Assembly: GCA_029779435.1 (NCBI GenBank)
Contig: JAKPAM010000209.1
Location: 1 to 32,336 of the forward strand
Origin: Pseudomonadota bacterium
Lineage (GTDB): Bacteria; Pseudomonadota; Gammaproteobacteria; Burkholderiales; Burkholderiaceae_E
Reading direction: 5' to 3'
Length of the DNA stretch: 32,336 nucleotides
In this document: positions 8,290-15,600 of the stretch, piece by piece
Position numbering within the stretch: the first letter of the stretch is position 1
Layout: every line of letters starts with the position of its first letter
The notes under the pieces: generated by a model
Databases searched by the model: none
Told to the model about the DNA's origin: nothing
The model's input: the letters and a program-made list of their open reading frames with translations, nothing else
Made by a program: the position numbers and the translations under genes

Positions 8290-8345
8290 TGAACCGTGCA
8301 CGCGGAAATCTATCATGGCGACTATATCGAAGCCGAAGCTCACCA
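8290..8345. repeat. diverged repeat, copy A
   Basis: By eye this stretch aligns with 12266-12317. Shared blocks include AACCGTG, TCATGGCGACT and GAAGCTC, with roughly 70-75 percent identity over 50-75 bp. In both places the repeat begins beyond the 5' end of a MaoC-type gene or relic. On the plus strand both copies read MAT-x-SK-x-KL, but no gene is evident. I take it as a remnant of an old duplication. Confidence 0.5.
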
Positions 8346-8382
8346 AGGAGAAAGTGCGCGAGCAGGAGCGACCAATCCAGAA

Positions 8383-8560
8383 TCACGAGACCCGCCAGCG
8401 CCCGATCTGCTCGACGTACAACCCCTTTTGCCGGCAGTACTCGGCCAGCTCCGCCTCGGCCATCCCCAGCGTCTCGACCACGATCGCAAACTTGTCCTGC
8501 GCGCTCCAATCCTCCGGATTGCTGCCATCGCCCGGCACCGCCCGTCCCGATGAACGCCGG
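8383..8560 (-). pseudogene. relic of an IS3-family transposase OrfA
   Basis: Reading the minus strand, the frame ending at the stop 8383-8385 gives GRAVPGDGSNPEDWSAQDKF, then continues with IVVETLGMAEAELAEYCRQ and KGLYVEQIGRWR. This is the C-terminal part of the small OrfA protein of IS3-type insertion sequences. There is no OrfB, and the N-terminal part is frameshifted or missing; upstream the matching sequence runs in other frames and hits stops. No terminal inverted repeats are apparent. The stretch lies between the MaoC-like gene and the first vapBC operon, in about 550 bp without an intact gene. Confidence 0.65.
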
Positions 8561-8662
8561 GGATGGCTCCCCCTGCACGCGCGCTAGAAAACTCGATCCC
8601 TCGGCATCACTGGCAACGGACGACATCACCGCCGTTCCCGTGACGTCATCTCGGCCATTGCC

Positions 8663-8703
8663 TTGATTCGTGAATTATTACAGGATATATTACTGGGCAT
8701 ATA
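8663..8703 (+). promoter_or_regulatory. vapBC promoter with possible operator
   Basis: TTGATT (8663-8668) and TATATT (8686-8691) are separated by exactly 17 bp and match -35 and -10 consensus well. TATAT (8686-8690) and ATATA (8699-8703) form an inverted repeat around the probable start site, a likely place for autorepression by the antitoxin or toxin-antitoxin complex. A GAGGAG ribosome-binding site follows at 8711-8716. Confidence 0.65.
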
Positions 8704-8721
8704 CAAGAACGAGGAGTGAAC

Positions 8722-9021
8722 GTGGGTAGCTCACAAACGCGTGCAGTCCGCAGCTATCGATCTCGATTGACCGAGCGCGGCCTGGCGCGCTTCGAAGTGC
8801 TCGGCCGCGATACGGATCGTGACCTCATTCGCTCCGTGGCGCGCCGCCTCGCGGAGGACAACGCGAACGCGTCGAAGTTGCGCATGATCATTTTTGAGGC
8901 TGTCTCTGACGCATCCCCCAAACAGGGAAGCATCCTCGCCGCGCTTCGCCGATCGCCTCTGGTCGGTGCCGATATCGACGTCAGCCGGTCACGCGAAAAA
9001 GGACGTGACGTCGACCTGTGA
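8722..9021 (+). CDS. VapB-type antitoxin
   Basis: The product has 99 residues from GTG 8722, chosen because GAGGAG at 8711-8716 is spaced correctly; GTG 8716 lies inside that site. The N-terminal part (RAVRSYRSRLTERGLARFEV) looks like a short strand plus helix DNA-binding and dimerisation unit. The C-terminal end ILAALRRSPLVGADI followed by a basic and acidic tail is the toxin-wrapping segment seen in antitoxins of this type. The last codons overlap the toxin start by four bases (GTGA), giving translational coupling. The strong AT-rich promoter upstream and the coupling are typical of type II systems. Confidence 0.85.
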   Translation: MGSSQTRAVRSYRSRLTERGLARFEVLGRDTDRDLIRSVARRLAEDNANASKLRMIIFEAVSDASPKQGSILAALRRSPLVGADIDVSRSREKGRDVDL

Positions 9022-9449
9022 CCCGTTATCTTCTCGATACCAACATCATCAGCAACATCGTCAAGCCGCAGCCTGCCGAGCCGTTGCTGGACTGGTGGGC
9101 AGCGCAGTCGGACGACAACCTGTTCATCACATCATTGACGATTGCCGAGATCTTCCGTGGCATTCTCGAAAAGCCTCACGGGAAGAAGCGTGAGGCCCTG
9201 GACGCTTGGTTCTCGGGGTCCGAAGGGCCCTTGGCATTGTTCGCCGGCCGGATCCTCCCGTTCGACGACAGGGCCGGCCTTATCTGGGCCCGGTTGATGG
9301 CTGAAGGTAAAGCCGTCGGCCGCCCCAGAAGCGGCTTCGACATGATCATCGCCGCCATTGCCGAAGCCAACGACTGCATCGTGGTGACGGATAACGAGAA
9401 GGATTTCGCCGAGACGCCGTTCATCAATCCGATGCGTGCTGTGGATTGA
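9018..9449 (+). CDS. VapC-type PIN-domain toxin
   Basis: The product has 143 residues from a GTG that overlaps the antitoxin stop. It is a single PIN domain: YLLDTNIISNIVK at the N-terminus, with acidic residues D7, E44 (TIAEIFRGI), D108 (GFDMIIAAIA) and D125 (VVTDNEKDF) that coordinate magnesium in the ribonuclease active site. All four are present, so the toxin should be active; VapC enzymes usually cleave tRNA or ribosomal RNA. It is paired with the preceding antitoxin. This subgroup, close to FitB, differs clearly from the second PIN toxin at 16542-16934. Confidence 0.93.
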   Translation: MTRYLLDTNIISNIVKPQPAEPLLDWWAAQSDDNLFITSLTIAEIFRGILEKPHGKKREALDAWFSGSEGPLALFAGRILPFDDRAGLIWARLMAEGKAVGRPRSGFDMIIAAIAEANDCIVVTDNEKDFAETPFINPMRAVD

Positions 9450-9525
9450 TCCAGCGCCGAGGTTCGCCGAGCTCGAAGCGTACGCAAGTCCGACATCGCC
9501 GCCGGCATGGCGCCTCGACATTGCC

Positions 9526-10320
9526 CTACTGTTTGTCCGACGGCCACGCCGGGCGCCGTTTTTCCACGAATGCCGCCATCCCCTCGCGCGCATCCGCCGT
9601 CGCCGCGACGTTGCCGAAATGCTCGACCGCCGACGCGACGCCTCGGCGATATTCGACGTCCAGCGCCTTGTAGAAGGCCTGGCGTCCCAGCTTCATGACC
9701 AAAGGCGACTTCGTGCAGAGCAGGCCGGCCACCGCCCGGGCGCGCTCGAGCACCTGCGCTTCGGGCACGACCTCGTTGACGAGGCCCAGTTGCAGGGCCT
9801 CGGCAGCGGAAAAACTGCGCCCCATGAACAGCAGTTCGAACGCTCGGTGCTTGCCGATGATGCGCGGCAAGTGCGTGTAGTGGATGGCCGGCGTGACGCC
9901 GACGTCGATCTCCGGATAGCCGAAGGTGGCGGTATCGGCGACGATCAGCATGTCGCACGAGACCGCCAGCGTCATGCCGCCCCCGCGCGCCGTGCCGCCG
10001 ACCGCGGCGATGGAGGGCTTGCCCAGCCGGGCCTGGGCATCGAACAGGCCCGTATAGAGCTTCTCGACCAGCGAGAGCTTGTGCTCGAAGCTCGCATCGC
10101 CCATCTCGCTCAGGTGCAGGCCGGCGCAAAACCGTCCGGGTACGGCGCTCCCGAGGATGACGGCCTTGACCGCCGGATCCCGCGCGGCCCGATCCATGTA
10201 CTGCAATAGCTGCTCGATCATGGGCTCGGTGATGGCGTTCACCGGCGGACTATCGAGGAGGATCTCGGCGATCGCATCCTGGACGGCATAAGTGACGGTA
10301 CGGGAGACAGGCTGATTCAT
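9526..10320 (-). CDS. enoyl-CoA hydratase/isomerase (crotonase) family protein
   Basis: The product has 264 residues. Crotonase landmarks are present: PGRFCAGLHL and GGTARGGGM, which form the oxyanion hole, then FGYPEIDVGVTP and FSAAEALQLGLVNEVV. Aligned to rat mitochondrial hydratase, the Glu of YPE (E137) matches catalytic E164. The position of E144, 20 residues earlier, is Thr (T117). Only one of the two hydratase glutamates is therefore kept, and it may catalyse isomerisation, dehydration or a thioesterase-like step rather than classic hydration. The C-terminal helices include a tail ending RRPAWPSDK. Nine bp upstream of its start codon is the stop of a decayed MaoC relic on the same strand, suggesting a former MaoC-crotonase operon. 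No good ribosome-binding site is visible. Confidence 0.9.
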   Translation of the reverse strand: MNQPVSRTVTYAVQDAIAEILLDSPPVNAITEPMIEQLLQYMDRAARDPAVKAVILGSAVPGRFCAGLHLSEMGDASFEHKLSLVEKLYTGLFDAQARLGKPSIAAVGGTARGGGMTLAVSCDMLIVADTATFGYPEIDVGVTPAIHYTHLPRIIGKHRAFELLFMGRSFSAAEALQLGLVNEVVPEAQVLERARAVAGLLCTKSPLVMKLGRQAFYKALDVEYRRGVASAVEHFGNVAATADAREGMAAFVEKRRPAWPSDKQ

Positions 10321-10328
10321 GATGGTGA

Positions 10329-10399
10329 TTCAGAGGACGTCGATCAGCAGGGATTCTCCCACGCCCGGAAATCAGCAGTTGCACACCGCCCTGCGCCTC
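10329..10399 (-). pseudogene. relic of a MaoC-like gene 3' end
   Basis: On the minus strand the stretch reads EAQGGVQLLISGRGRI. A one-base insertion follows; if corrected, the end becomes LLIDVL-stop. This matches the C-terminus of the intact MaoC-like protein at 7736-8167 (VQAGEQTLMSGRGKILLLKAL). The rest of the gene is gone; the relic abuts a decayed monooxygenase piece on its other side. Confidence 0.7.
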
Positions 10400-10408
10400 T
10401 CTCACGAC

Positions 10409-10575
10409 ACACGCCCGAGTGGCCCGGCTTCGAGGATTTCAACGGACAGACGTCCCCCTGCAGCACTGGCTCTAGGATCCGGACCGCACCGGCAAGCGCG
10501 TCGTCGTCATCGATTCGGGCGCCACGGCCGGCGCACTGTTGAAACAAGCGCCGGCCGCGGTCAGCAAATCGCCAA
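10409..10575 (+). pseudogene. frameshifted relic of the Baeyer-Villiger monooxygenase gene
   Basis: The stretch aligns with about 6691-6850 of the intact monooxygenase gene. It begins TPEWPGFEDFNG in one frame, loses one base net, and continues in another frame as GKRVVVIDSGATAGALL. The fingerprint region FxGxxxHxxxWP is destroyed, and the second Rossmann motif GSGATA has become DSGATA. Neither end of the gene is present. It is clearly a dead fragment of a paralogue, since it differs from the intact copy at many bases. Confidence 0.8.
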
Positions 10576-10580
10576 TGGCT

Positions 10581-11003
10581 TCACGCGATCTCGAGCTGGA
10601 CGTCGATGTTGCCGCGCGTGGCGTTCGAGTACGGGCACACCTGATGGGCAGCGTCGACCAGTTTCTTCTGCTGGTCGCTGTCCAGTCCCGGCAGCGAGAT
10701 CCTCAGTTTCACCGCGATGCCGAACGCCGCGCCGCCGTCGGTCGGCCCGAGCGAGACGCTGGAATCGATCGCCACGTCCTTGGGCACGGCCACGCCGACC
10801 TTCGACGCCACCGCCCCCATCGCGCCGATGAAGCAGGCCGCATAGCCGACGGCGAACAACTGTTCCGGATTGGTGCCGGGCTTGCCCGAGCCGGGCCGGC
10901 TCAGCGTGACGTCGAGTTGACCATCGGACGTCTTGCCGGCGCCTTCACGGCCACCGGTTACGTGGGCCTCGGCGGTATACATGACCTTGTCGAGCTGGCG
11001 CAT
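10581..11003 (-). CDS. ohr: organic hydroperoxide resistance protein Ohr
   Basis: I chose ATG 11003, giving 140 residues, because a perfect AGGAGG (11011-11016 on the complement) lies 7-8 bases upstream; this is the normal Ohr length. The OsmC/Ohr fold carries the peroxidatic Cys at C57 (GYAACFIGAM), the resolving Cys at C123 (HQVCPYSNATRGN), and the helper residues R19 and E47. It reduces organic and fatty-acid hydroperoxides in the cytoplasm using lipoyl-protein electrons. OhrR, the usual MarR-type regulator, is not encoded next to it. It diverges from the short-chain dehydrogenase gene with a 274-bp spacer. Confidence 0.95.
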   Translation of the reverse strand: MRQLDKVMYTAEAHVTGGREGAGKTSDGQLDVTLSRPGSGKPGTNPEQLFAVGYAACFIGAMGAVASKVGVAVPKDVAIDSSVSLGPTDGGAAFGIAVKLRISLPGLDSDQQKKLVDAAHQVCPYSNATRGNIDVQLEIA

Positions 11004-11208
11004 CGTGCAATCCTCCTGAGTGAGCTTGTGATGTCTGGCCATGGTAGCCGCTCTCGGGCGCGGCGGGGTGCTCAACGTCATCTCGACCGGCGAGCCGTTC
11101 GATTCCGCTACCGCCACGCGACGCTGGACGCGGTCGCTCCGAAGGTCGCGACGATGGAGACCGGCGGCTCGCGTCCCTCGCGATGAGCTCGAACCACGGC
11201 GTCCCACG

Positions 11209-11221
11209 GATGATTATCATC
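11209..11221. promoter_or_regulatory. 13-bp palindrome upstream of the short-chain dehydrogenase
   Basis: GATGAT-T-ATCATC is a perfect palindrome in the 274-bp gap between divergent ohr and the dehydrogenase gene. It lies 56 bp before the dehydrogenase start and could be an operator. It only loosely resembles a Fur or OhrR site. I see no convincing -35/-10 pair and nothing else recognisable in the gap. Confidence 0.3.
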
Positions 11222-11277
11222 GCCGGTGGATGCCAGCATGCGATCCGAACACGCTATCCATCAGGAGACAACGCACG

Positions 11278-12111
11278 ATGCCAACCACCGCCAAGAAACA
11301 GACCTCTCGCCGCACCGGCAAGAATCCGGGCCGAGCGCTCATCACCGGCGCCTCGGCAGGCATCGGTGCCGAGCTGGCGCGCGAGTTCGCCCGCCACGGC
11401 CATCCGCTGACGCTAGTGGCGCGCCGGCGCGAAGCGCTGACCGAACTGGCGGCCGAACTCACGCGCGACCACGGTGTCGACGTCAAGGTCGTCGCACAGG
11501 ATCTGGCCAAGCCCGACGGTCCGGCGGCCGTGGTGAAAGCCGCCGAAGCCGATGGCGACGTCATTGACATCCTCGTGAACAACGCCGGCATCGTCGATAC
11601 CGGCCCCTTCGCCGATGCCGCCACCGACCGGCTGTTGGGCCTGATCGACCTGAACGTGCGCGCCACGACCGAGATGTGCAGCCGCCTGTTGCCGAGCATG
11701 GTCGCGCGCGGAACCGGACACATACTCAACGTCTCATCGCTCTCGGCCTTCCAACCCGTGCCGACGATGGCCACCTCGGCGGCCAGCAAGGCATTCTTGA
11801 TGTCGCTGACCGAGGCGCTTTCGGAAGAGCTGCGCGGCACCGGCGTCAGCGTCACCGCGCTGTGCCCCGGCTTCACGCAGACGGACATGATCGACGAAAT
11901 CCAGGCCGCGTCGTCGACCGTGCGCGGGATCCCCAAGGCCTTCCTGTCGAAACCTGCCGACGTCGCCGCCCAGGGCTACCGCGCGCTGATGGCCAGACAA
12001 ACGGTCTTGGTCCCGGGCCTGTCCAACCAGATCACCGCCGCCTGGGCGCAGGTCACGCCTCGCTGGGTCACGCGCTATGTGGCCGGCTTCGCCACGCGCA
12101 ACAAGACGTAG
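11278..12111 (+). CDS. short-chain dehydrogenase/reductase-family protein lacking the catalytic Tyr
   Basis: The product has 277 residues from ATG 11278, with AGGAG at 11263-11267. The classical SDR cofactor motif TGASAGIG (23-30), the NNAG motif (101-104), N126 and the catalytic serine in NVSSLSAF (S154) are all present. The catalytic Tyr expected 13 residues after that serine and four before the Lys is Ser: TSAASK, with S167 and K171. The codon is TCG, two changes from a Tyr codon. The closest-looking subgroup is the DltE/YqjQ-like SDRs with the C-terminal pattern DVAAQGYRALM. Loss of the Tyr suggests a non-redox or much-altered role, or early decay. The N-terminal 15 residues are basic. 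A hairpin follows the stop. Confidence 0.9.
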   Translation: MPTTAKKQTSRRTGKNPGRALITGASAGIGAELAREFARHGHPLTLVARRREALTELAAELTRDHGVDVKVVAQDLAKPDGPAAVVKAAEADGDVIDILVNNAGIVDTGPFADAATDRLLGLIDLNVRATTEMCSRLLPSMVARGTGHILNVSSLSAFQPVPTMATSAASKAFLMSLTEALSEELRGTGVSVTALCPGFTQTDMIDEIQAASSTVRGIPKAFLSKPADVAAQGYRALMARQTVLVPGLSNQITAAWAQVTPRWVTRYVAGFATRNKT

Positions 12112-12167
12112 GGGCTGATCCGTTCTGCCTGCCGAGGTCGAACCGCTTCGCGCTCGCCTCGCTTGAC

Positions 12168-12185
12168 CTCGCCCTAACGGGCGAG
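12168..12185 (+). terminator. hairpin downstream of the short-chain dehydrogenase
   Basis: CTCGCCC-TAAC-GGGCGAG forms a perfect 7-bp stem with a 4-base loop 56 bp after the stop. The following bases are only mildly T-rich, so it is at best a weak intrinsic terminator. Confidence 0.4.
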
Positions 12186-12214
12186 ACTTGCGCTTTGACC
12201 GGTGCTCAGATGAT

Positions 12215-12253
12215 TCAGAGCGCTTTCATCAGCAGGATCTTTCTACGCCCGGA
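12215..12253 (-). pseudogene. second relic of a MaoC-like gene 3' end
   Basis: The minus strand reads SGRRKILLMKAL-stop, nearly identical to the C-terminus of the intact MaoC-like protein (SGRGKILLLKAL). Nothing further upstream matches; the sequence passes directly into the diverged repeat at 12266-12317, as if the body of the gene had been deleted. Confidence 0.65.
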
Positions 12254-12265
12254 GGAGTAGCGCGC

Positions 12266-12317
12266 AACCGTGTAGGCGGCAATCCATCATGGCGACTGCA
12301 TCGAAACTGAAGCTCTC
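12266..12317. repeat. diverged repeat, copy B
   Basis: This is the partner of 8290-8345 (shared TCATGGCGACT and GAAGCTC blocks). The open frame starting here runs through into the TIR gene, but the first 117 codons look non-coding, so I do not use this ATG as the TIR start. Confidence 0.5.
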
Positions 12318-12539
12318 TCGGGACGAGGCGCGCGGGCCAGTTGCGTGCAAAGCGGCTACGGCCGCTCCAGATTCAGGCCGACCGTGTACTCGCCTGCGTT
12401 CCAGGAACAGGCACACCACCAGTCACAGGCAGCCGCCACCAGCACCGAAGCCGATAACAACCAGGCCTTCATCGGTACTGTGTCGATTTGGGATGACGAA
12501 TGAGCGCGGGCTGCCGCGCCTGGAGCATAACTACATCTC

Positions 12540-12632
12540 ATGGCACGTTTTCCCAAAGCTCCGCTGGAAGCGGCCGACGCACCCCGTCAGGCCAAAGCGC
12601 GTGACACCGCTGGCGAGCAGCGTCTACGCTGA
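12540..12632 (+). CDS. possible 30-residue upstream peptide of the TIR gene
   Basis: ATG 12540 opens a 30-codon frame, MARFPKAPLEAADAPRQAKA followed by ten more residues, ending at TGA 12630-12632, 7 bp before the TIR start. It is charged and could form an amphipathic helix. A GGAG lies about 13 bases upstream. The TIR start itself lacks a good ribosome-binding site, so translational coupling from this frame is possible. No family is recognised, and such a short frame can be chance in this GC-rich DNA. Confidence 0.25.
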   Translation: MARFPKAPLEAADAPRQAKARDTAGEQRLR

Positions 12633-12639
12633 CCGAACC

Positions 12640-15600
12640 ATGGAATCGGCTCGCTACGGCGCCTTCATCAGCTACCGCCATGTGGCGGAGGATCGCCGCT
12701 TTGCGCAGCGGCTGCATGACGAACTCGAAGCATGGACTACACCAGCGCGACTCGTGGAGCAAGGAGCGCGCATCAAGGTCGGGCGCGTATTCCGTGACGA
12801 GGAGGAGCTTGCCGCCTCTTCCGACCTGAGCGCCGAGATCGACAGCGCCCTGCGTGATTCGGAGTCGCTCATCGTCATCTGCTCACCGCTTACCCCGACA
12901 TCGCGCTGGGTCAACGAAGAAGTCCAGCGGTTTCGCGCGCTCGGGCGTAGCCACAGAATCTTGGCCTGCCTGATCAAAGGCGAACCATCCGAGTCCTTTC
13001 CGCCGGCCCTCTTCAATGCAATGGACGGTAGCGCAAGTGAGCCGCTGGCTGCCGACTTCCGCCCTCCATCCGATGGCAGCACCGCTGCGGCCCAGCGGCT
13101 CGCGAAGCTGCGTCTGCTCGCTGCCCTGATAGGTTGCCGCTTTGACGACCTTGTGCTTCGCGAACAGGCGCGCCGCCGCCGTCGTGCGGCAATCGGCACG
13201 GCGGTGTTGGTCGGCGTGAGCGCGGTCGTCAGCATCCTCGGCTTCACCGCACTGCAGCAACGCAATGCCGCCGAAAACCAGCGGCGTGTGGCAGAGCAAC
13301 GGCGCGACGCGACACTGCTGACGCAGTCACGATTCCTGAGTTCGCTGTCGAGTCAGGCACTCGGTGAGGGCCATGCCAGCCTTGCGGCTTTGCTGGCTCT
13401 GGAGGCCCTGCCGCGTGAGGGATCACCGGAGGACCGCCCATACCACTCGCCGGCCATGTCCGCGCTGTACGCGGCGGTCCTTGGTCAGCGTGAACAACTG
13501 ACGCTGGGCGAAGGAGGACTGGACGGCGAAGCCGCTCTCACACCAACCGTATCAGCTGTTCGATTCACCACGAATGGATCGCAGGTGATCGTCGGCACGA
13601 CAGGTGGCGCAGTAGAACTCTGGGACATCGTCAGCAGACGCCGCGTAGCCTCCGTTTCGCTCGGCAACAAGCCTGTGGTGCGCTTGGCATTCGATCGTAA
13701 CGACCTGCGCGGCTTTGCCGCGAGCGGCGCCGAGGTGTTCGAGGTCGACTTGGGTAGTGGCCGTGCAGCGCCAGTGGCGTCTGTGGAAGACGCCATCGAA
13801 TCGCTGACCGCCCACGACAGTGGCTCGACATTTGTCACGATCACAGTGCAGGGGCAACGCGCACGCGCGGTACGCTGGACGCGAGGCACCGAAGAGCGCT
13901 TTTCAGCTGGCCCGGCGCTTGAGTTCGGCCTCGATCTCCTCTACCACTACACGATCCGAGCGGACGGTCGGCAACTGGGTTTCGGCAATGCGCACATGAA
14001 GGGCTTGATCCTGGGCGATCTGGTCAGCGGCGCGAAACGGCTGCTGCTACCGCCCCAGCTCAAGTCTGATACCGGCACGCTGTTCGCCGCGTTCTCGCCA
14101 TCCGGAGATCGGCTGCTCGTCAGCGGCCAGAGGCGGGTCTTGTTGCTTGATCCGGCCTTGAACCAGTCGCCTGTGGAACTTCGCGGTCACCAGGATGTTG
14201 TTCTTCGCGCTGCATTCGCTGCCGACGGCCGCACGGTCGCCACCGGCGGCGAGGACGGTTTGGTGCTGTTGTGGGGGCCTGAAAACCGATACGCCCGACC
14301 GCTGAGATCGTTCGGGGGTTTTCGCCGCGGCGACAACCACGCCCTACAGCAGGGTGCCGAGATCGAACGCACGTTGCTGCTGCCACAGCGCATGCGAAGT
14401 CTGTTCGAAGGCGCAGTGGGCCACCTGGTCTTCGGCGCAGACGGAGCACAGTTGGTGGTGGCATCAGGCGATCGAGCGCTGTCGGTGTTCGACCTGAAGG
14501 GCAACATGCCTCCGCTGCGACTGGGTGGTCATCGAGGGCGCATCGATGACCTTGCTATCAGCGCAGATGGCAAGCGTTTGATGTCGCTTGACCGCGAGGG
14601 TGCTGCACGCGTCTGGTCAACAACCCGGTCAAAGCCGATGATCCTGTCATCAGGGGACTCTGCTGTTCATGACGTCTTCATGCCTGCTGGCACGGCGCAG
14701 CCGATCGCCTTGGTGCGCCACAGTGCGACGCGTTGCGGCGCTCTGTGGCGCGCCTGGACGCTCGGGACATCGGCACCACTGGGTCCCAAGTCGGCACCGA
14801 TGAGCACCCTCTCCCTCGATGGCCGCATCCTGCTGGCCGGTGAACCCGCGGACGGTGTGCTGAGTCGCGTGGATCTGGAGGACGGACACGCCACGGCGCT
14901 CGAGCTCCCGGGTGGTATCGGTTCACTCGATTGCGCCTATGTGGATCCGGTGCACGGCGGAATTCTCCTGCAAGCGGATGACGGCAGCGTGAGCCGCTTG
15001 CCGCCGAGAGGCCGGACGACTCAGCCGGCAATTTCACCTTCCGTGCATCCCGACGTCGCGCATCCTGAAGTGATAAAAGCGTGGCTGAGGCGCACCTCTC
15101 CGCCAAAGCCTGATGCGGGGGACCGCTTCCTTGTCAATCGAGACGGCGACAGGGCGCTTCTTTGGCTAAACGACGGCGGGGTGTCTTTGCTCGATACTCG
15201 CGCCGGCAATGAGTTGCGCCGATTGACAGAGCACGACTACCATGTCGCAAACAAGCAGTCGGACGACGACGGAACTGGTTTTGCGTTCAGCGCTGACGGG
15301 CGCCTTGTCCTGTCCTTGCGAAAGTCGGGTGTTCGGCTGTGGAGCGCGGTCGACGGTGGCCTTTTGCGCGATGTTCCAACCATCATGGGCGAGCCGATCT
15401 TCGCCACGGTGGGCGGGTTGCCGTCCCGGCGGCTCGTGGTGCTGGAGGCCGAGCGTCTCGTAGTCCACGACCTGTCCAGCCCCCAGTCCACACTTGAGCG
15501 ACCGATGCGTTTCGAATCCGTCGCCGTAGCACAACTGTCGCACGACGGTCAGCAGCTCGCCGTCGGCGGCGGCGAGCCCTGTGGAACGCTGTGGCGCACC

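Noticed and set aside
8285..8587. 100-codon plus-strand frame starting near the MATISKPKL segment
   Set aside because: It is antisense to the IS3 transposase relic, and its start falls in a repeat shared with 12266-12317.
12356..12472. Minus-strand 38-residue lipoprotein-like frame (MKAWLLSASVLVAAAC...)
   Set aside because: It has a signal-like start and a Cys, but no ribosome-binding site and a Trp/Cys-rich remainder; more likely chance in a region of gene debris.
12289..12639. N-terminal extension of the TIR frame
   Set aside because: The first 117 codons include part of a diverged repeat and no domain; the TIR fold starts right at ATG 12640.
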